A DNA stretch of 64,000 nt, from contig MKTJ01000058.1 in the NCBI GenBank assembly GCA_001898225.1, positions 66,132-130,131 of the forward strand, given 5' to 3'. The position numbers and the translations under genes are program-made. Of the stretch, positions 1 through 9,587 are shown one piece after another. A model generated the notes under the pieces. That model saw only the letters and a program-made list of their open reading frames with translations, searched no databases and had not been told where the DNA came from. Every line of letters begins with the position of its first letter. Position 1 is the stretch's first letter. Origin of the DNA: Chloroflexi bacterium 54-19 (GTDB lineage Bacteria; Chloroflexota; Chloroflexia; Chloroheliales; Chloroheliaceae).

Positions 1-373
1 CCGCCGAAAAGCCTAGAATCCCGATTTTATCCGCCGCAATTCCCCACTCACCCGCCTTTGACCGCACAAGCCGCAAGGCCCGTTGAGCATCGGTGAGCGG
101 TACGGGGTTCGGGTAGTTCGTGCCGCGCCGGTAGAGCAGCACAAACGCGGTATACCCGGCCTCAACCAGCCATTCGGCGACCGGGGCGCCTTCGTGCGGG
201 GCTAACCCGCTATAGCCGCCGCCCGGCAGCACCACGACCGCCCTGCCGTTAGCTTTGGCCGGGTCGGGCAGAAAGGCTTGCAAGGTCGGTATATCCTCGG
301 CGGCGGTCTTTTCGCCAAAAGGCAGCTTTGCGTCATCCCACAGCTTCATAACTTCTTTGTCTTTAAGCGCCAA
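1..373 (-). CDS. Alpha/beta hydrolase (acetyl-esterase-like), 3' part cut by window edge
   Basis: The minus strand reads from about 373 to the window edge as an alpha/beta hydrolase of the BD-FAE / acetylxylan-esterase-like type. Visible are an oxyanion-loop motif (LPGGGYSGLAPHEG), a region matching the family's 'DAQRALRLVRSKAGEWGI' helix, and the beginning of the nucleophile elbow (GILGFSA), where the window ends. The catalytic Ser is the last residue or so visible; Asp and His lie outside. I chose a TTG start at 373 because GGAG sits 6 nt upstream; an in-frame ATG at 349 is the alternative. The substrate cannot be told. Confidence 0.75.
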   Translation of the reverse strand, partial: MALKDKEVMKLWDDAKLPFGEKTAAEDIPTLQAFLPDPAKANGRAVVVLPGGGYSGLAPHEGAPVAEWLVEAGYTAFVLLYRRGTNYPNPVPLTDAQRALRLVRSKAGEWGIAADKIGILGFSA

Positions 374-612
374 AATAGTCTCCAATTCTCAATTTCTATC
401 CATAAATATTCCTCAAGCCCAGCCTAAAAAGTATAGCTCAAAATGGTAATTTGGACTAAAATCTCCGCTTTTAATATCAAGGAATCTCAGGCTTAAAATC
501 ACCTGGGTTGGCTCCTAAAACGAAACCGGGGTATTCTTACTCGACTGTTCTATAATGAGGTGCAAAAGATAGGAAACAATTCGTGAGTCCAGGCAAATGA
601 AAGGGGTAGAAA

Positions 613-1044
613 ATGGCGACACGTATCCAGGTTACCTTTGACAGCAACGACCCGGCGCGGCTGGCCGAATTCTGGGAGGCGGCTATGGGCTACAAGACCG
701 AAGACCCACCACCAGGATTCGCCACCTGGGAAGAATTTCTTGCCTCGATTAATGTCCCGGCAGGTGAGTTCGACGGGGCTTCGCTGGTAGACCCGGACGG
801 CGTAGGCCCGCGCTTTTTCTTTCAAAAAGTGCCGGAAGGTAAGACCGCCAAGAACCGGCTTCATCTCGACCTCGCTGTCAGCGGCGGGCGGGGCGTTCCC
901 CTCGAATTGCGAGAGCAACGGGTCCGGGCCGAGGCCGCCCGCCTGACCGCCCTGGGCGCTAAAGTTCAATGGATTAACATCGAAAACAACCACTTCGCTA
1001 TTGTGATGCAAGACCCCGAAGGCAACGAGTTTTGCCTGCACTAA
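613..1044 (+). CDS. VOC (glyoxalase-like) family protein
   Basis: This 143-residue protein has the start and end of the glyoxalase/VOC fold: an N-terminal beta strand leading into 'DPARLAEFWEAAMGYK', a middle 'KNRLHLDLAV' strand with a metal-type His, and a C-terminal 'VMQDPEGNEFCLH' strand. It resembles the Glyoxalase_6 subgroup, which includes many uncharacterised isomerase- or resistance-like proteins. A purine-rich AAAGGGG lies upstream of the ATG. It stands alone and ends in a hairpin terminator. Function beyond the fold is unknown. Confidence 0.85.
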   Translation: MATRIQVTFDSNDPARLAEFWEAAMGYKTEDPPPGFATWEEFLASINVPAGEFDGASLVDPDGVGPRFFFQKVPEGKTAKNRLHLDLAVSGGRGVPLELREQRVRAEAARLTALGAKVQWINIENNHFAIVMQDPEGNEFCLH

Positions 1045-1066
1045 ACCCCGCTTTACTAAAGCGCTA

Positions 1067-1098
1067 ATCGCCCGGACAACCGGGCGATTTCTATTTTA
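1067..1098 (+). terminator. Rho-independent terminator after the VOC gene
   Basis: A perfect 9-bp stem (ATCGCCCGG / CCGGGCGAT, loop ACAA) is followed by TTTCTATTTT. It ends the plus-strand VOC gene and overlaps the end of the convergent deacetylase gene. Confidence 0.8.
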
Positions 1099-2704
1099 TA
1101 AGCTCCGAGACGGTCACGATGTTAAAACCCCGGCCCTGCAAGTTGGTCAGGATGGGGTCAAGGGCGTCGCCGCTGGTCGCGTTACCGAGGTGCATCAGGA
1201 TTATGGCCCCGTCAAGCTGGCTGTCGCTCAGCCCGGTTATACGCGAGACCAGGAAAGCGGCGCTCTTGGGTGGGTCCACCGAGTCGAGGCTGTCGTAGGT
1301 CCAGAACACCGAGCGATAACCCATGTCATTGACAAGCTGCGTGGTCCGGGCGTCGCGGGCCCCGTAAGGAAAGCGGAAGAGCGGCCAGGGGTTGCGCCCT
1401 GACGCCTCCTGGATGGCCTGGGCAGCTTTATCGAGTTCATCCCGCGCCTGGGTGTCGCTTATTTTCGTAAAGTCGGGATGGTCAAAGCTGTGATTGCCGA
1501 TTTCCATGCCATCGTCCGCGATTTGCCGGGCCAGGGCCGGGTTTTGCTGCGCCCACAGCCCGGTCAGGAAAAAGGTTATTTTGACATTGTGTTTGTCGAG
1601 GGCCGCAATTTGTTTGGGAAAAGCGACCGCCGTACTCCCGGCATCGAGCGTAATCGCGACCTTTTTCTGGCCGGTCTTGCCGCGCACTATCTCCCTTAAC
1701 GAATCCGGGTTGACGACCGGGGCGGGCCAGGCCGGGGCTGCCGCGAAGTCCTGCCCGTAGCGCCAGAAAGCGTAATGCCGCCCCACGTTGCCCATTTCTA
1801 CCTGGTAGGCGGGCGGATTGTCGGGCGTAAAGGTCAGGACGCGCCGCTGGAAAGCCTGGACCAGCACGTCTTTATCCGTCCCAGCCACCTTCTGGTTTAC
1901 CCAGTAAGGCTCCGTCAGGGGGTAGCCTACATCGTTCAGCCAGGAGACCGGTTGCCCGCCGAGATAGCCGCCAAAGGCCGGGTCGTAAACCAATCCCGGC
2001 TGGTTGATAAAGTTCCAGAAGATTTTGGGAATATTGTGGCCTAGCACCGTGTCGTAATAAGCGATAACCTGCTGCCCCGCCCGCCCGGTGGCCGGTTGGA
2101 GGCCGTCTTTTTCGGTCAACTGCTCGTCCACGGTTTGCCCGGTGCGGTCGGCGGCCCGGTTATCGAGGTTAAGCGAGGCGTAGGGTTGGAGGCGGGCATA
2201 GGTCAGCCAGTTGCCAGGGTCGCCAACCACGTTGGTATTGGCCGGGCCGCCCCTGGCCGGGCTGTAGGTATTGTCGCCAAGTTGAAGCTGACCCGAAATC
2301 AGCTCGTAGACCAGGAGACCGAGCGTTACGGTCCCGGTATCGGGGTGGGTCAACTCCATGCGCCCCTTGTCGAAATACATTACCGCGCGGTGACCGTCCG
2401 GGGCTTCCCGGTATTCCTCGGTCTGGCTGGTGAACGGACCCGGCCCCCAAAGCCAGGAGCGGTTCGCTTCCCCGGCCACGATAGGTCCATCGGCTTCGCT
2501 CCAGGTCGCCTTAAAAAGATTCTCCGCAGGAGCCGGTCCGGTCGTTTCCGCCTGCACCGGCCAGGGATTGAAACAGGTCAGTACGAGTACCAGTACAAGT
2601 GATAGGACCGGTAACAAATTCGTTAGTTTTCCCAACCCGCCAGGGTTAGCTTTCCCACCCGTCTCGAAAATTACCGGTTTCCGGCCACCATTTTGCCAGG
2701 ACAT
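1091..2704 (-). CDS. Secreted polysaccharide deacetylase (CE4/NodB domain) with N-terminal repeat module
   Basis: The C-terminal ~190 residues form a NodB-type deacetylase: TLDAG (motif 1; the usual second Asp is Ala), the metal-binding His pair in NHSFDHP, RFPYGARD (motif 3) and ILMHLGN (motif 5). Such enzymes remove acetyl groups from N-acetylglucosamine polymers. The N-terminus carries a hydrophobic export segment. A middle region of about 250 residues contains 'VGYPLTEPYW' and 'VLTFTPDNPP', a module of a kind common in Chloroflexota secreted proteins. I prefer the ATG at 2704 (AGGA 6 nt upstream) to a start at 2767. Activity with the altered TLDAG motif is likely but unproven. Confidence 0.85.
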   Translation of the reverse strand: MSWQNGGRKPVIFETGGKANPGGLGKLTNLLPVLSLVLVLVLTCFNPWPVQAETTGPAPAENLFKATWSEADGPIVAGEANRSWLWGPGPFTSQTEEYREAPDGHRAVMYFDKGRMELTHPDTGTVTLGLLVYELISGQLQLGDNTYSPARGGPANTNVVGDPGNWLTYARLQPYASLNLDNRAADRTGQTVDEQLTEKDGLQPATGRAGQQVIAYYDTVLGHNIPKIFWNFINQPGLVYDPAFGGYLGGQPVSWLNDVGYPLTEPYWVNQKVAGTDKDVLVQAFQRRVLTFTPDNPPAYQVEMGNVGRHYAFWRYGQDFAAAPAWPAPVVNPDSLREIVRGKTGQKKVAITLDAGSTAVAFPKQIAALDKHNVKITFFLTGLWAQQNPALARQIADDGMEIGNHSFDHPDFTKISDTQARDELDKAAQAIQEASGRNPWPLFRFPYGARDARTTQLVNDMGYRSVFWTYDSLDSVDPPKSAAFLVSRITGLSDSQLDGAIILMHLGNATSGDALDPILTNLQGRGFNIVTVSELIK

Positions 2705-2857
2705 TTTTATTCCTTTGTTGGATTTATTGGAATTGTTACAAATGAAGCTTACCGGAAGCAAACCCAAATAAGAGAAGCCTCCCCAAATTATGCCAGGTTT
2801 TACCCAGGGGGTCGAAAATAATTGTAACGCCTTAAAACAGCGGCGACAAGACCTATT

Positions 2858-4327
2858 TTAGAGGGAACGGAGCCGGTAGGCTTTTTCCAGGTTTTCCAGG
2901 GTCTGGTCAACCCGGCCCAAATCTTTTAAAAGCTGGCTGTAGTTATAATAAATTTCGGCAAGCTGGGGTTTTACCTTGCCCTGGACTTTTTCATCCTCCC
3001 GCATCAGGGGTTCCAGCAAGGCGATAGCCTGTTCGTAATACCCGGCGGCTTTTTCGGGCTGGGCCTGGCCGGGTTGGTTGAAGGTAAGGGCAGCCACTTC
3101 AAAATAAGCGGCCTTATCGAGCGGTTCCAGGGCGGGCTGGTTTTCAAGGAACCGGGCGGCCTGGTCGAGATAAAGTTGGGCCAGGGTGGTGTTATGTTCC
3201 TGGAAATAGCTCTTTGCCAGCAGCACCAGGGACGCAAACCGGGCCCTGTTAAAAGCTTCTTCCGGGCGGTCTTCACCGAGGCGGGATAGGCTTTCGGCGG
3301 TCCGGGCCAGGTCTCCGGCCTGTTCGAACTTTTTGAGCGAATAGTTAAGCTGGCCTGCTTTCAGGGTATAATCCAGCCGGAGAGTATTTTCCCTGGTCTG
3401 GCGGGCTAACCCATAACCCAAACCAAGGGTAAAAGCGGCCTGCTGGAAATCGCCCTGCCGGGCCAGTTCCTGGGCATTTTTGTAGAGTGCCTGGGCGGTT
3501 TCGCGGTCGCAGGCGGGGTTGAATAAATCCAGGCCCTGTTGCAAGAAATCGGCGGCTTTTTGCGGTTCCTCCACCAGTTGGTAAGTCTCCCCCATTTCCA
3601 GTAAAAGCTCGCGCCGCCTGAAACCTGTTCCGGCTGCCACGCTGAGTCCCTTTTGAAAATGTTCCAGGGCTGTAAAATAATGGCTTTGAATCTTGTAGGC
3701 CCGGCCAGTTTCTAACTCCAACCAGACCGCCAGGTCGTTATCGGCGGCAAAGACAGGCCCTAAATCGGTATTAGTGGTTAGCCGGGCAAGTAGCGCCAGG
3801 GCTTCCTCGGATTTTCCCCGTTGGTTTCGCAGGGCCGCTTCCAGCAATTGAAAATAGACCTGCTCGGCCTGGGTGAGGTGGGTCATATTACCAATGGCGG
3901 CAAACTCTTGCCCGGCCAGGTCGAGTTGGTTTTCCAGCAGGGCTGTTTCGGCCCGGACCAGTCGCTGTCGGAGGTCCAGTCGCCGGAGTTGTTCGGTGTT
4001 GTACTCGGGGTCTGTCGCGCTTAGTTTACTCCCGCTGTACCCGGTCGGTCGCAAAAAGTAGTCGACCGGTTCACCGAGCCGTTCGGCCAGTTTTTCAAGG
4101 GTTTCGAGGGTGGGGCGGGTCTTGCCGAGTTCGACCGAAGAAAGATAGGCCGAGGTAAAAAGTCCCTCGGTTAAATCGCGCTGGGATATTTTCCGTTCTC
4201 CCCGCAGTCGCCGCAAGCGTTCTCCCAGCAAAGCCGGGTCAATAATCTTTAGCTGGTGGATTTTTGCGATGGCCTCGGCGCTGTCCAATAAGGCGGTGCT
4301 GGCGAGGTTCTTCTTCTTCCTAGACAT
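2858..4327 (-). CDS. XRE-family regulator with C-terminal TPR repeats
   Basis: This 489-residue protein has an XRE helix-turn-helix at about residues 33-92 ('LGERLRRLRGERKISQ' through 'LEKLAERLGEPVDYF'). It is followed by several tetratricopeptide-like helical pairs to the C-terminus. The architecture is that of regulators whose TPR part senses a peptide or partner protein (Rgg/PlcR-like), but no ligand can be named. AAGGA precedes the ATG by a few bases. It stands alone between divergent or convergent neighbours, so its target is not evident. Confidence 0.85.
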   Translation of the reverse strand: MSRKKKNLASTALLDSAEAIAKIHQLKIIDPALLGERLRRLRGERKISQRDLTEGLFTSAYLSSVELGKTRPTLETLEKLAERLGEPVDYFLRPTGYSGSKLSATDPEYNTEQLRRLDLRQRLVRAETALLENQLDLAGQEFAAIGNMTHLTQAEQVYFQLLEAALRNQRGKSEEALALLARLTTNTDLGPVFAADNDLAVWLELETGRAYKIQSHYFTALEHFQKGLSVAAGTGFRRRELLLEMGETYQLVEEPQKAADFLQQGLDLFNPACDRETAQALYKNAQELARQGDFQQAAFTLGLGYGLARQTRENTLRLDYTLKAGQLNYSLKKFEQAGDLARTAESLSRLGEDRPEEAFNRARFASLVLLAKSYFQEHNTTLAQLYLDQAARFLENQPALEPLDKAAYFEVAALTFNQPGQAQPEKAAGYYEQAIALLEPLMREDEKVQGKVKPQLAEIYYNYSQLLKDLGRVDQTLENLEKAYRLRSL

Positions 4328-4550
4328 TTCATCCTTATCTTTTTCACTTTTTAAGCGTTGTAAAACTGCTGTTCCGGCTATAAGAATTGACGACCGGGTA
4401 TGTTAGCTTATGGTTAAAAAAGTGGTCGAACCAGACCCAACTCAACCAAATTTAAGCAAGGAGACCACCGCTTTAAGATTATTTTGAAACCTGAAACACA
4501 CCAATAATAAAGCTATATCTATTATAGCAAAAAGTTGAAGATTTGGTTGA

Positions 4551-6017
4551 TTAGCGGGTGAGTAAAGTAATTTGTAAAACCGGCGCGGCGCTATCCAAAA
4601 ATACGGCTTCCTGGGGCTGGCCCTGGATTACCAGTTTCGTCGCGGGGGTTAAATTACCAAATCTTAGTCCAACCTGCCGCCCCGGCTCCCCGGCTAATTC
4701 GATATACAGCGTTTCGCCGTCATACTCAGCTATCGTAACGGCGGTCCCGGCGCTGACCTCGGCCAGGTAAGGCGCCTCGAAGTCGGGCCGCCAGGTTAGT
4801 AGCGACCGCAGGCCGCCTCCTTCCGGTGGTAAAGCCCCGGCCAGGGCCAGCAGGGCGGTGACATAGGGAGCGGGTTTGGCCTGGTAGTGGCGGGCGCCGG
4901 TTTCATCTTCAACCGGGTCGAGATGTTGGTCGGCCCAGGCTAAAATGCGTTCGTAGGTCGGTTGGTCGTCCATCTCGCGGGCATAGACCGCTGCGAAGGC
5001 GGTATTCAGGCCAATCGTGCTGATTTCGGCGCTTTCGTTTGGTCCGAGTGAGCCGAGATAGAGGGTCTCGCCGGGACCGGTTTTGAGGCGTTTGCGAAAA
5101 CGGGGGTAAATCTGGCGGGCGGTATCCGGGTCCCAGGCCGCCATAAAAGCGAGGCCCCAGGCATCGGTCAGGTTAAAGCTGACCGGGATGGGCAGATGCA
5201 GTTCGGGCATATAGGCCACGCTCAGCAGGCCATTGGGCGCGGGTAGGGGCAAGCCGCCCTTAACCCCGCCCGTGAGCATGTGATTTTTAATCCAGTCCGA
5301 CCAGCGCCGGTTGGCTTCGGCCAGGTGGGTGCCGTGCAGGTGGTCGTGGAGGAGGTTGCTGATGCAGGCGTGATTGTTGCAGGCCGCGTAAGCCCGGCCC
5401 GGTTCGCAGCAGGCCCCGCCAAAGTGGTTATCTTGCATCTGCCCAAAGATATGCTCGGCCAGGTTGGTATGGGTATAGTGAAAATCGTAGGTCTTGCCGC
5501 CGGAGGCCGCCGTTAGGGTCAGGCCCTCCCGGTCGAAGCGGGGGTCGGCGGTCAGCATTTCGTAAAAGCCGAGCAGGGAGGCCAGGTGGGCGCTAAACTG
5601 GATGTTCCCCTGCTGGCAGGGGTCCACCGGGATACTTCCGCCGAGACCCAGCCGGGAAGCGGTAAATTCGAGGGCTGATTTTAGCGGGCCGGGGTTTTTG
5701 CGGTCGTTCCCGGTTTCTAGCTGGTGGGCCGCGCCCCGGAACCAGTAGGCCCAGGTGTCGGGGTGGCGCATTTTCTCGATAAGGGCTTCGAGGGCCGCCA
5801 CGTAGGGAGCGCGATAGGCGGGGGTCCGGCGGGCCAGGGCGACCAGGGCGTAGCCGGAGAAAGCAACCTGGAAGCGCAGTCCGAAATTCATGCCGTCGGC
5901 GAAAGTGCGATAAAAACCGTCCCAGTCCCCGGCAGGTTGCGCGGCCAACCCGGACAGGTATTTTAGAAATCCCAGGTCGGTGGTATTCAGGCCGGAATGG
6001 TTTGTTTTAAGGTCCAT
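4551..6017 (-). CDS. Linalool dehydratase/isomerase (LinD) domain protein
   Basis: The 488-residue product matches the LinD fold (Ldi domain, an alpha/alpha barrel). 'NIQFSAHLASLLGFYE' (His144) corresponds to the LinD 'SGHL' segment with its active-site His. 'YTHTNLAEHIFGQM' followed by 'GGACCEPGRAYAACNNH' corresponds to the catalytic-cysteine segment. Cys204 (in CEP) and Cys213 keep the nine-residue spacing of LinD Cys171/Cys180. LinD hydrates myrcene and isomerises linalool/geraniol. There is no visible signal peptide, unlike the periplasmic founding member, so the protein is probably cytoplasmic and the substrate unknown. It is monocistronic, and no terpene genes are nearby. Motif matches are from memory; an alignment would settle the assignment. 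Confidence 0.75.
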   Translation of the reverse strand: MDLKTNHSGLNTTDLGFLKYLSGLAAQPAGDWDGFYRTFADGMNFGLRFQVAFSGYALVALARRTPAYRAPYVAALEALIEKMRHPDTWAYWFRGAAHQLETGNDRKNPGPLKSALEFTASRLGLGGSIPVDPCQQGNIQFSAHLASLLGFYEMLTADPRFDREGLTLTAASGGKTYDFHYTHTNLAEHIFGQMQDNHFGGACCEPGRAYAACNNHACISNLLHDHLHGTHLAEANRRWSDWIKNHMLTGGVKGGLPLPAPNGLLSVAYMPELHLPIPVSFNLTDAWGLAFMAAWDPDTARQIYPRFRKRLKTGPGETLYLGSLGPNESAEISTIGLNTAFAAVYAREMDDQPTYERILAWADQHLDPVEDETGARHYQAKPAPYVTALLALAGALPPEGGGLRSLLTWRPDFEAPYLAEVSAGTAVTIAEYDGETLYIELAGEPGRQVGLRFGNLTPATKLVIQGQPQEAVFLDSAAPVLQITLLTR

Positions 6018-6334
6018 AGACTTTCTTTCGCTCGAAAATGACAGCTCCGGGCATTACTCGTATAATAAAACTGTCCCTTTTGAATAAGTCAATTTAATTC
6101 TAACATAGCTGACCATTTCCCGGATGATATTGAGGCTTTCTCTTTCTCAGGATTTTCGCTTGAAACATTCTTTTACAGGTATTTTTTAGGCTTTTCAAGG
6201 TTCAAAGCGAAAGTTATGTCTTTGTTAAAAGTGAAATGAAACCTTAACCGGCCCGAAATAGAACCGGGATATTCTGGTAAAGCGGGAATAGCACACTCTT
6301 TAAAATTTGAGTTAAAGGCAAATTAAAAACCACA
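6018..6334. other. Divergent intergenic region between the LinD-like gene and the S9 peptidase gene
   Basis: About 320 bp between two divergently transcribed genes, noticeably AT-richer than the flanking coding DNA. It must hold both promoters. I see no convincing operator, repeat or RNA element. Confidence 0.5.
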
Positions 6335-8191
6335 ATGGAACAAATTCAACTAGAAAATTCCGTCGCCTGGCGCCAACGTTACCAGGCATTTAATATTTTG
6401 CGGACAACCCTGGCCGCTGCCAACCCGGACCGGGGCCTGGCTATTACCAACCGTTCGGGCCGTTACCAGTTGTACGCCTGGGATGTCCCTTCGGGTGACC
6501 TGCGTCAGCTTACCGATAGCCCGACCGGTGTTTCGGGCGGCGTCATTTCGCCGGATGGCCGCTTTGTCTATTATTTAAAGGATAAACAGGGCAACGAAAT
6601 CGGCCATTTCGTCCAGGTGCCCTTTGAAGGGGGCGACCCGGTTGATATAACCCCTACCCTGTCGCCCTATGCTTCCCTCGGAACTTCTCCCACGATTAGC
6701 CGGGACGGTCAGGTGGCGGCCCTGAGTTTCGCCGACCAGTCCGGCTTTCACGTTTATGGAACGAACCTCGACGACACCGGGAAGCCCGGCCAACTGGTGA
6801 CCCTTTTTGAAAGCAAACGCATCGGCGGGATGCCGCTCATCACCAACCAGGGCGAAATCGTCTATGTCCATTCCTCGGACCGCTCGAACACCAGCCAGTA
6901 CAGCCTGCTGGCTTTTAACCCCCGGACCGGCGAGAAGCTGGCCGAATTGTGGGATGGGGCGGGCACCAGCGTCGAAGCCGAGGTGGTTTCACCGTTGGAC
7001 GGTGATGTGCGGGTGCTGGCTTCGACCGATAAGTCGGGCTTGAACCGGCCTGTAATCTGGAACCCCCTGACGGGCGAACGCACCGACCTGGCCCTGGCCG
7101 AATTGGAGGGCGAGGTGACGGCGGTGGATTGGTCCGAGGACGGCAATACCTTGCTTTTGAGCCAGGTGGCCGGGGCCAGAATCCAGCTTTACCTGTACGA
7201 GCTTTCCTCCGAGAAATTGACCAGGCTCGACCAGCCGGGGGGTTCGCTGGGGCAACCCGGTTATATTTCCCCCGCCTATTTTGGCACCGAAGGCCGCCTC
7301 TTTGCCCACTGGCAGGACGCCACCCACCCGCCCCAACTCCTGGCCCTCGACGCTCAGACCGGACATCAGCTCGGCACTTTGCTGGAACCCGGCCCGGTGC
7401 CGCCCGGCCAGCCCTGGGAGTCGGTGACCTTTCCTTCGAGCGATGGGGAGCCGGTGCAGGCCTGGCTTTCGAAACCGGCCAACTTTTCGGGCAACCCGGT
7501 CCCGACGGTCTTGCATATTCACGGTGGGCCGCACGGCGTGACTGTCGAAATCTTTTCCCCGGCTATCCAGGCTTTCCTGGACCACGGTTTCGCGGTCCTT
7601 TCGATTAACTATCGCGGCTCGACCACCTTTGGCAGCGAGTTTGCCCATAAAATCGCCGGGAAGCCGGGCTACTGGGAACTCGAAGACATGCTGGCCGCCC
7701 GCAAATTCCTGGTAGAAAATGGTATCGCCGACCCCAAAAGGATTTTCCTTAACGGCGGCTCCTACGGTGGCTACCTGACCCTGCTCGGCCTGGGCAAGAC
7801 GCCCGACCTCTGGGCCGGGGGTATGGCCCTGGTGGCGATTGCCGATTGGACCGAGATGTACGCCGACGAGGCCCCGACCCTGAAAGGGGCCCATGTTTCG
7901 TTGTTCGGCGGCAGACCGGACGAAACGCCGGAGCAGCATATCATCAGTTCGCCGATTACCTATGCTGAACATGTTATCGCCCCGGTCCTGATTATCCAGG
8001 GCCGTAACGATACCCGCACCCCGGCCCGCCAGTTGGAGCTTTACGAGATGAAGATGCGTGGCCTGGGCAAACCGGTGGAACTCCACTGGTTCGAGGCGGG
8101 GCATGTCATCGGCGGGAGCGAACTCGGTTTGCAGCACATGGAGTTGATGCTCGATTTCGCCGGGCGCGTCCTGCAAGAAATTAAAGATTAG
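6335..8191 (+). CDS. S9 family (prolyl oligopeptidase-like) serine peptidase
   Basis: A 618-residue protein with an N-terminal beta-propeller of WD/TolB-like repeats (roughly residues 40-330: 'LYAWDVPSGDLRQLTD', 'GGVISPDGRFVYYLKD') and a C-terminal alpha/beta-hydrolase catalytic domain. The oxyanion motif HIHGGPHG, Ser476 in GGSYGGY, Asp559 in GRNDTRTP and His590 in AGHV form the expected S9 triad with normal spacing. This resembles acylaminoacyl-peptidase/dipeptidyl-peptidase members. There is no signal peptide, so it is cytosolic. The SDR gene begins 19 bp downstream, probably in one transcript. Confidence 0.92.
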   Translation: MEQIQLENSVAWRQRYQAFNILRTTLAAANPDRGLAITNRSGRYQLYAWDVPSGDLRQLTDSPTGVSGGVISPDGRFVYYLKDKQGNEIGHFVQVPFEGGDPVDITPTLSPYASLGTSPTISRDGQVAALSFADQSGFHVYGTNLDDTGKPGQLVTLFESKRIGGMPLITNQGEIVYVHSSDRSNTSQYSLLAFNPRTGEKLAELWDGAGTSVEAEVVSPLDGDVRVLASTDKSGLNRPVIWNPLTGERTDLALAELEGEVTAVDWSEDGNTLLLSQVAGARIQLYLYELSSEKLTRLDQPGGSLGQPGYISPAYFGTEGRLFAHWQDATHPPQLLALDAQTGHQLGTLLEPGPVPPGQPWESVTFPSSDGEPVQAWLSKPANFSGNPVPTVLHIHGGPHGVTVEIFSPAIQAFLDHGFAVLSINYRGSTTFGSEFAHKIAGKPGYWELEDMLAARKFLVENGIADPKRIFLNGGSYGGYLTLLGLGKTPDLWAGGMALVAIADWTEMYADEAPTLKGAHVSLFGGRPDETPEQHIISSPITYAEHVIAPVLIIQGRNDTRTPARQLELYEMKMRGLGKPVELHWFEAGHVIGGSELGLQHMELMLDFAGRVLQEIKD

Positions 8192-8210
8192 TTTTCAGGA
8201 GAGTCAGCAG

Positions 8211-9110
8211 ATGGCACAAAGCGGCGCGGTGACGGTGGGAGAGTTGGGCGCGGTGGTCGTCACGGGGGCTTCGACCGGTATAGGTGAAGCCTGCGCCTGT
8301 CGCCTGGAACGGCTCGGCTATACCGTGTTCGCCGGGGTCCGCAAGAGTGCTGACGGCGCAGCCCTCCAAAGCAAATCTTCCGAACGGCTGCGCCCCATCC
8401 TGCTGGATGTGACTGACCCGGCATCTATCGAGCAAGCGGCGGCGACGGTCCGGGAAGCGGTAGGCGGCAAAGGGCTGGCGGGGTTGGTCAACAACGCCGG
8501 GATTGCCGTGGCCGCCCCGCTCGAATACCTCCCTCCCGACCAAATGCGCCGCCAGTTAGAGGTGAACGTGGTCGGGCAACTGGCCGTGACCCAGGTTTTC
8601 CTGCCGCTACTGCGGAAATCCAGGGGCCGTATCATCAACATGAGTTCGGTTTCGGGCCTGACCGCCATTCCCATGACCGGGGCCTATGCCGCCTCGAAGT
8701 TCGCCCTGGAAGGCATGTCCGACGCCCTGCGCCGGGAGTTGGCCGCTTTCAAAATCCCGGTGGTACTTATCGAACCGGCCAGTATCGCCACGCCCATTTG
8801 GGACAAGTCCGCCGCCGATTTCGATAGTTTGTCCGGGAACTTGCCCGCCGGGCTGGAAGAACACTACGGCCTGATGGGGGAAGTCACCCGGCGGTTCGCC
8901 GCCAGCGCCGCGAAGCACGGTCTGCCGGTGGAACTGGTGGCCGATGCCGTGGCGACCGCCCTCACTTCCACCAAACCCAAAGCCCGCTATATCGTGGCGC
9001 AAAACACCTTCATGGTAAAACTACTGCGCGTCCTGCCCGCCTCGGTCCAGGACCGCCTGATTCTAGGCCGCCTCAACAAGGCTATGCGCCAGGTGTCCGC
9101 CAAAAAATAA
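8211..9110 (+). CDS. Short-chain dehydrogenase/reductase
   Basis: A classical SDR of 299 residues: cofactor motif TGASTGIG (residues 18-25), NNAG (94-97), Ser in NMSSVSG and catalytic Tyr159-x3-Lys163 (YAASK). The Arg-containing segment after beta-2 ('AGVRKSADG') suggests NADP(H) preference, though this is weak evidence. SD AGGAGAG lies 7 nt before the ATG. It follows the S9 peptidase gene closely; no shared pathway is apparent. The substrate is unknown. Confidence 0.9.
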   Translation: MAQSGAVTVGELGAVVVTGASTGIGEACACRLERLGYTVFAGVRKSADGAALQSKSSERLRPILLDVTDPASIEQAAATVREAVGGKGLAGLVNNAGIAVAAPLEYLPPDQMRRQLEVNVVGQLAVTQVFLPLLRKSRGRIINMSSVSGLTAIPMTGAYAASKFALEGMSDALRRELAAFKIPVVLIEPASIATPIWDKSAADFDSLSGNLPAGLEEHYGLMGEVTRRFAASAAKHGLPVELVADAVATALTSTKPKARYIVAQNTFMVKLLRVLPASVQDRLILGRLNKAMRQVSAKK

Positions 9111-9236
9111 AATATGATTTCCTTCTGAGAGGAAAACTCAAAAAGTATGCAATCCTAGCTATTATATATTGAATTAACATCTGATTAGCTGGCAAGGGGC
9201 AGGTTGTCAGGGAAAAGAAGCAGGATATAATAAGAG

Positions 9237-9569
9237 ATGAAGTTGCCAGAAGGCCACCAGGCTTATGTAGACCTGGCGAAATTATCCGATTATTGTCTTA
9301 ATCCTGAACACCCTCGTGGTCAGCATAAAGCTAGAGTCTTTGCCTCAGTGTTAGGCTTTACAGCTACTCATGCTACAAATTTGCAAGACCAATTATTACA
9401 AGCAGCCCGACAAGCCGAAGTAACCCTGGGTGAGAACGATATTTATGGTCAACGTTATGTAGTGGATTTTGTAGCAGTAGGACCGGGCGGAAGTGGTATA
9501 ATCAGGAGTAGTTGGATTATCAGGACGGGAGAAAATTTTCCCAGGCTGGTTACCTGTTATGTTTTGTAA
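9237..9569 (+). CDS. DUF6883 domain protein
   Basis: A 110-residue protein with the opening 'LSDYCLNPEHPRGQHKARVF' and a later 'YGQRYVVDF', the layout of the DUF6883 family of small proteins often found in accessory regions. Codon use is visibly AT-richer than in the flanking genes. The DUF4926 gene starts 18 bp downstream. The pairing and size recall a toxin-antitoxin or toxin-immunity pair, but no catalytic motif supports this. Function unknown. Confidence 0.7.
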   Translation: MKLPEGHQAYVDLAKLSDYCLNPEHPRGQHKARVFASVLGFTATHATNLQDQLLQAARQAEVTLGENDIYGQRYVVDFVAVGPGGSGIIRSSWIIRTGENFPRLVTCYVL

Positions 9570-9587
9570 TAGCGGAGAGAACCTATA

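Noticed and set aside
550-1041. Minus-strand ORF of 163 codons opposite the VOC gene
   Set aside because: Shadow frame; the plus-strand protein matches a known fold with an SD, while this product has no motifs.
6989-8176. 395-codon minus-strand ORF opposite the S9 peptidase
   Set aside because: Arises from codon bias of the real gene; composition (Gly/Arg/His-rich) is typical of an antisense shadow.
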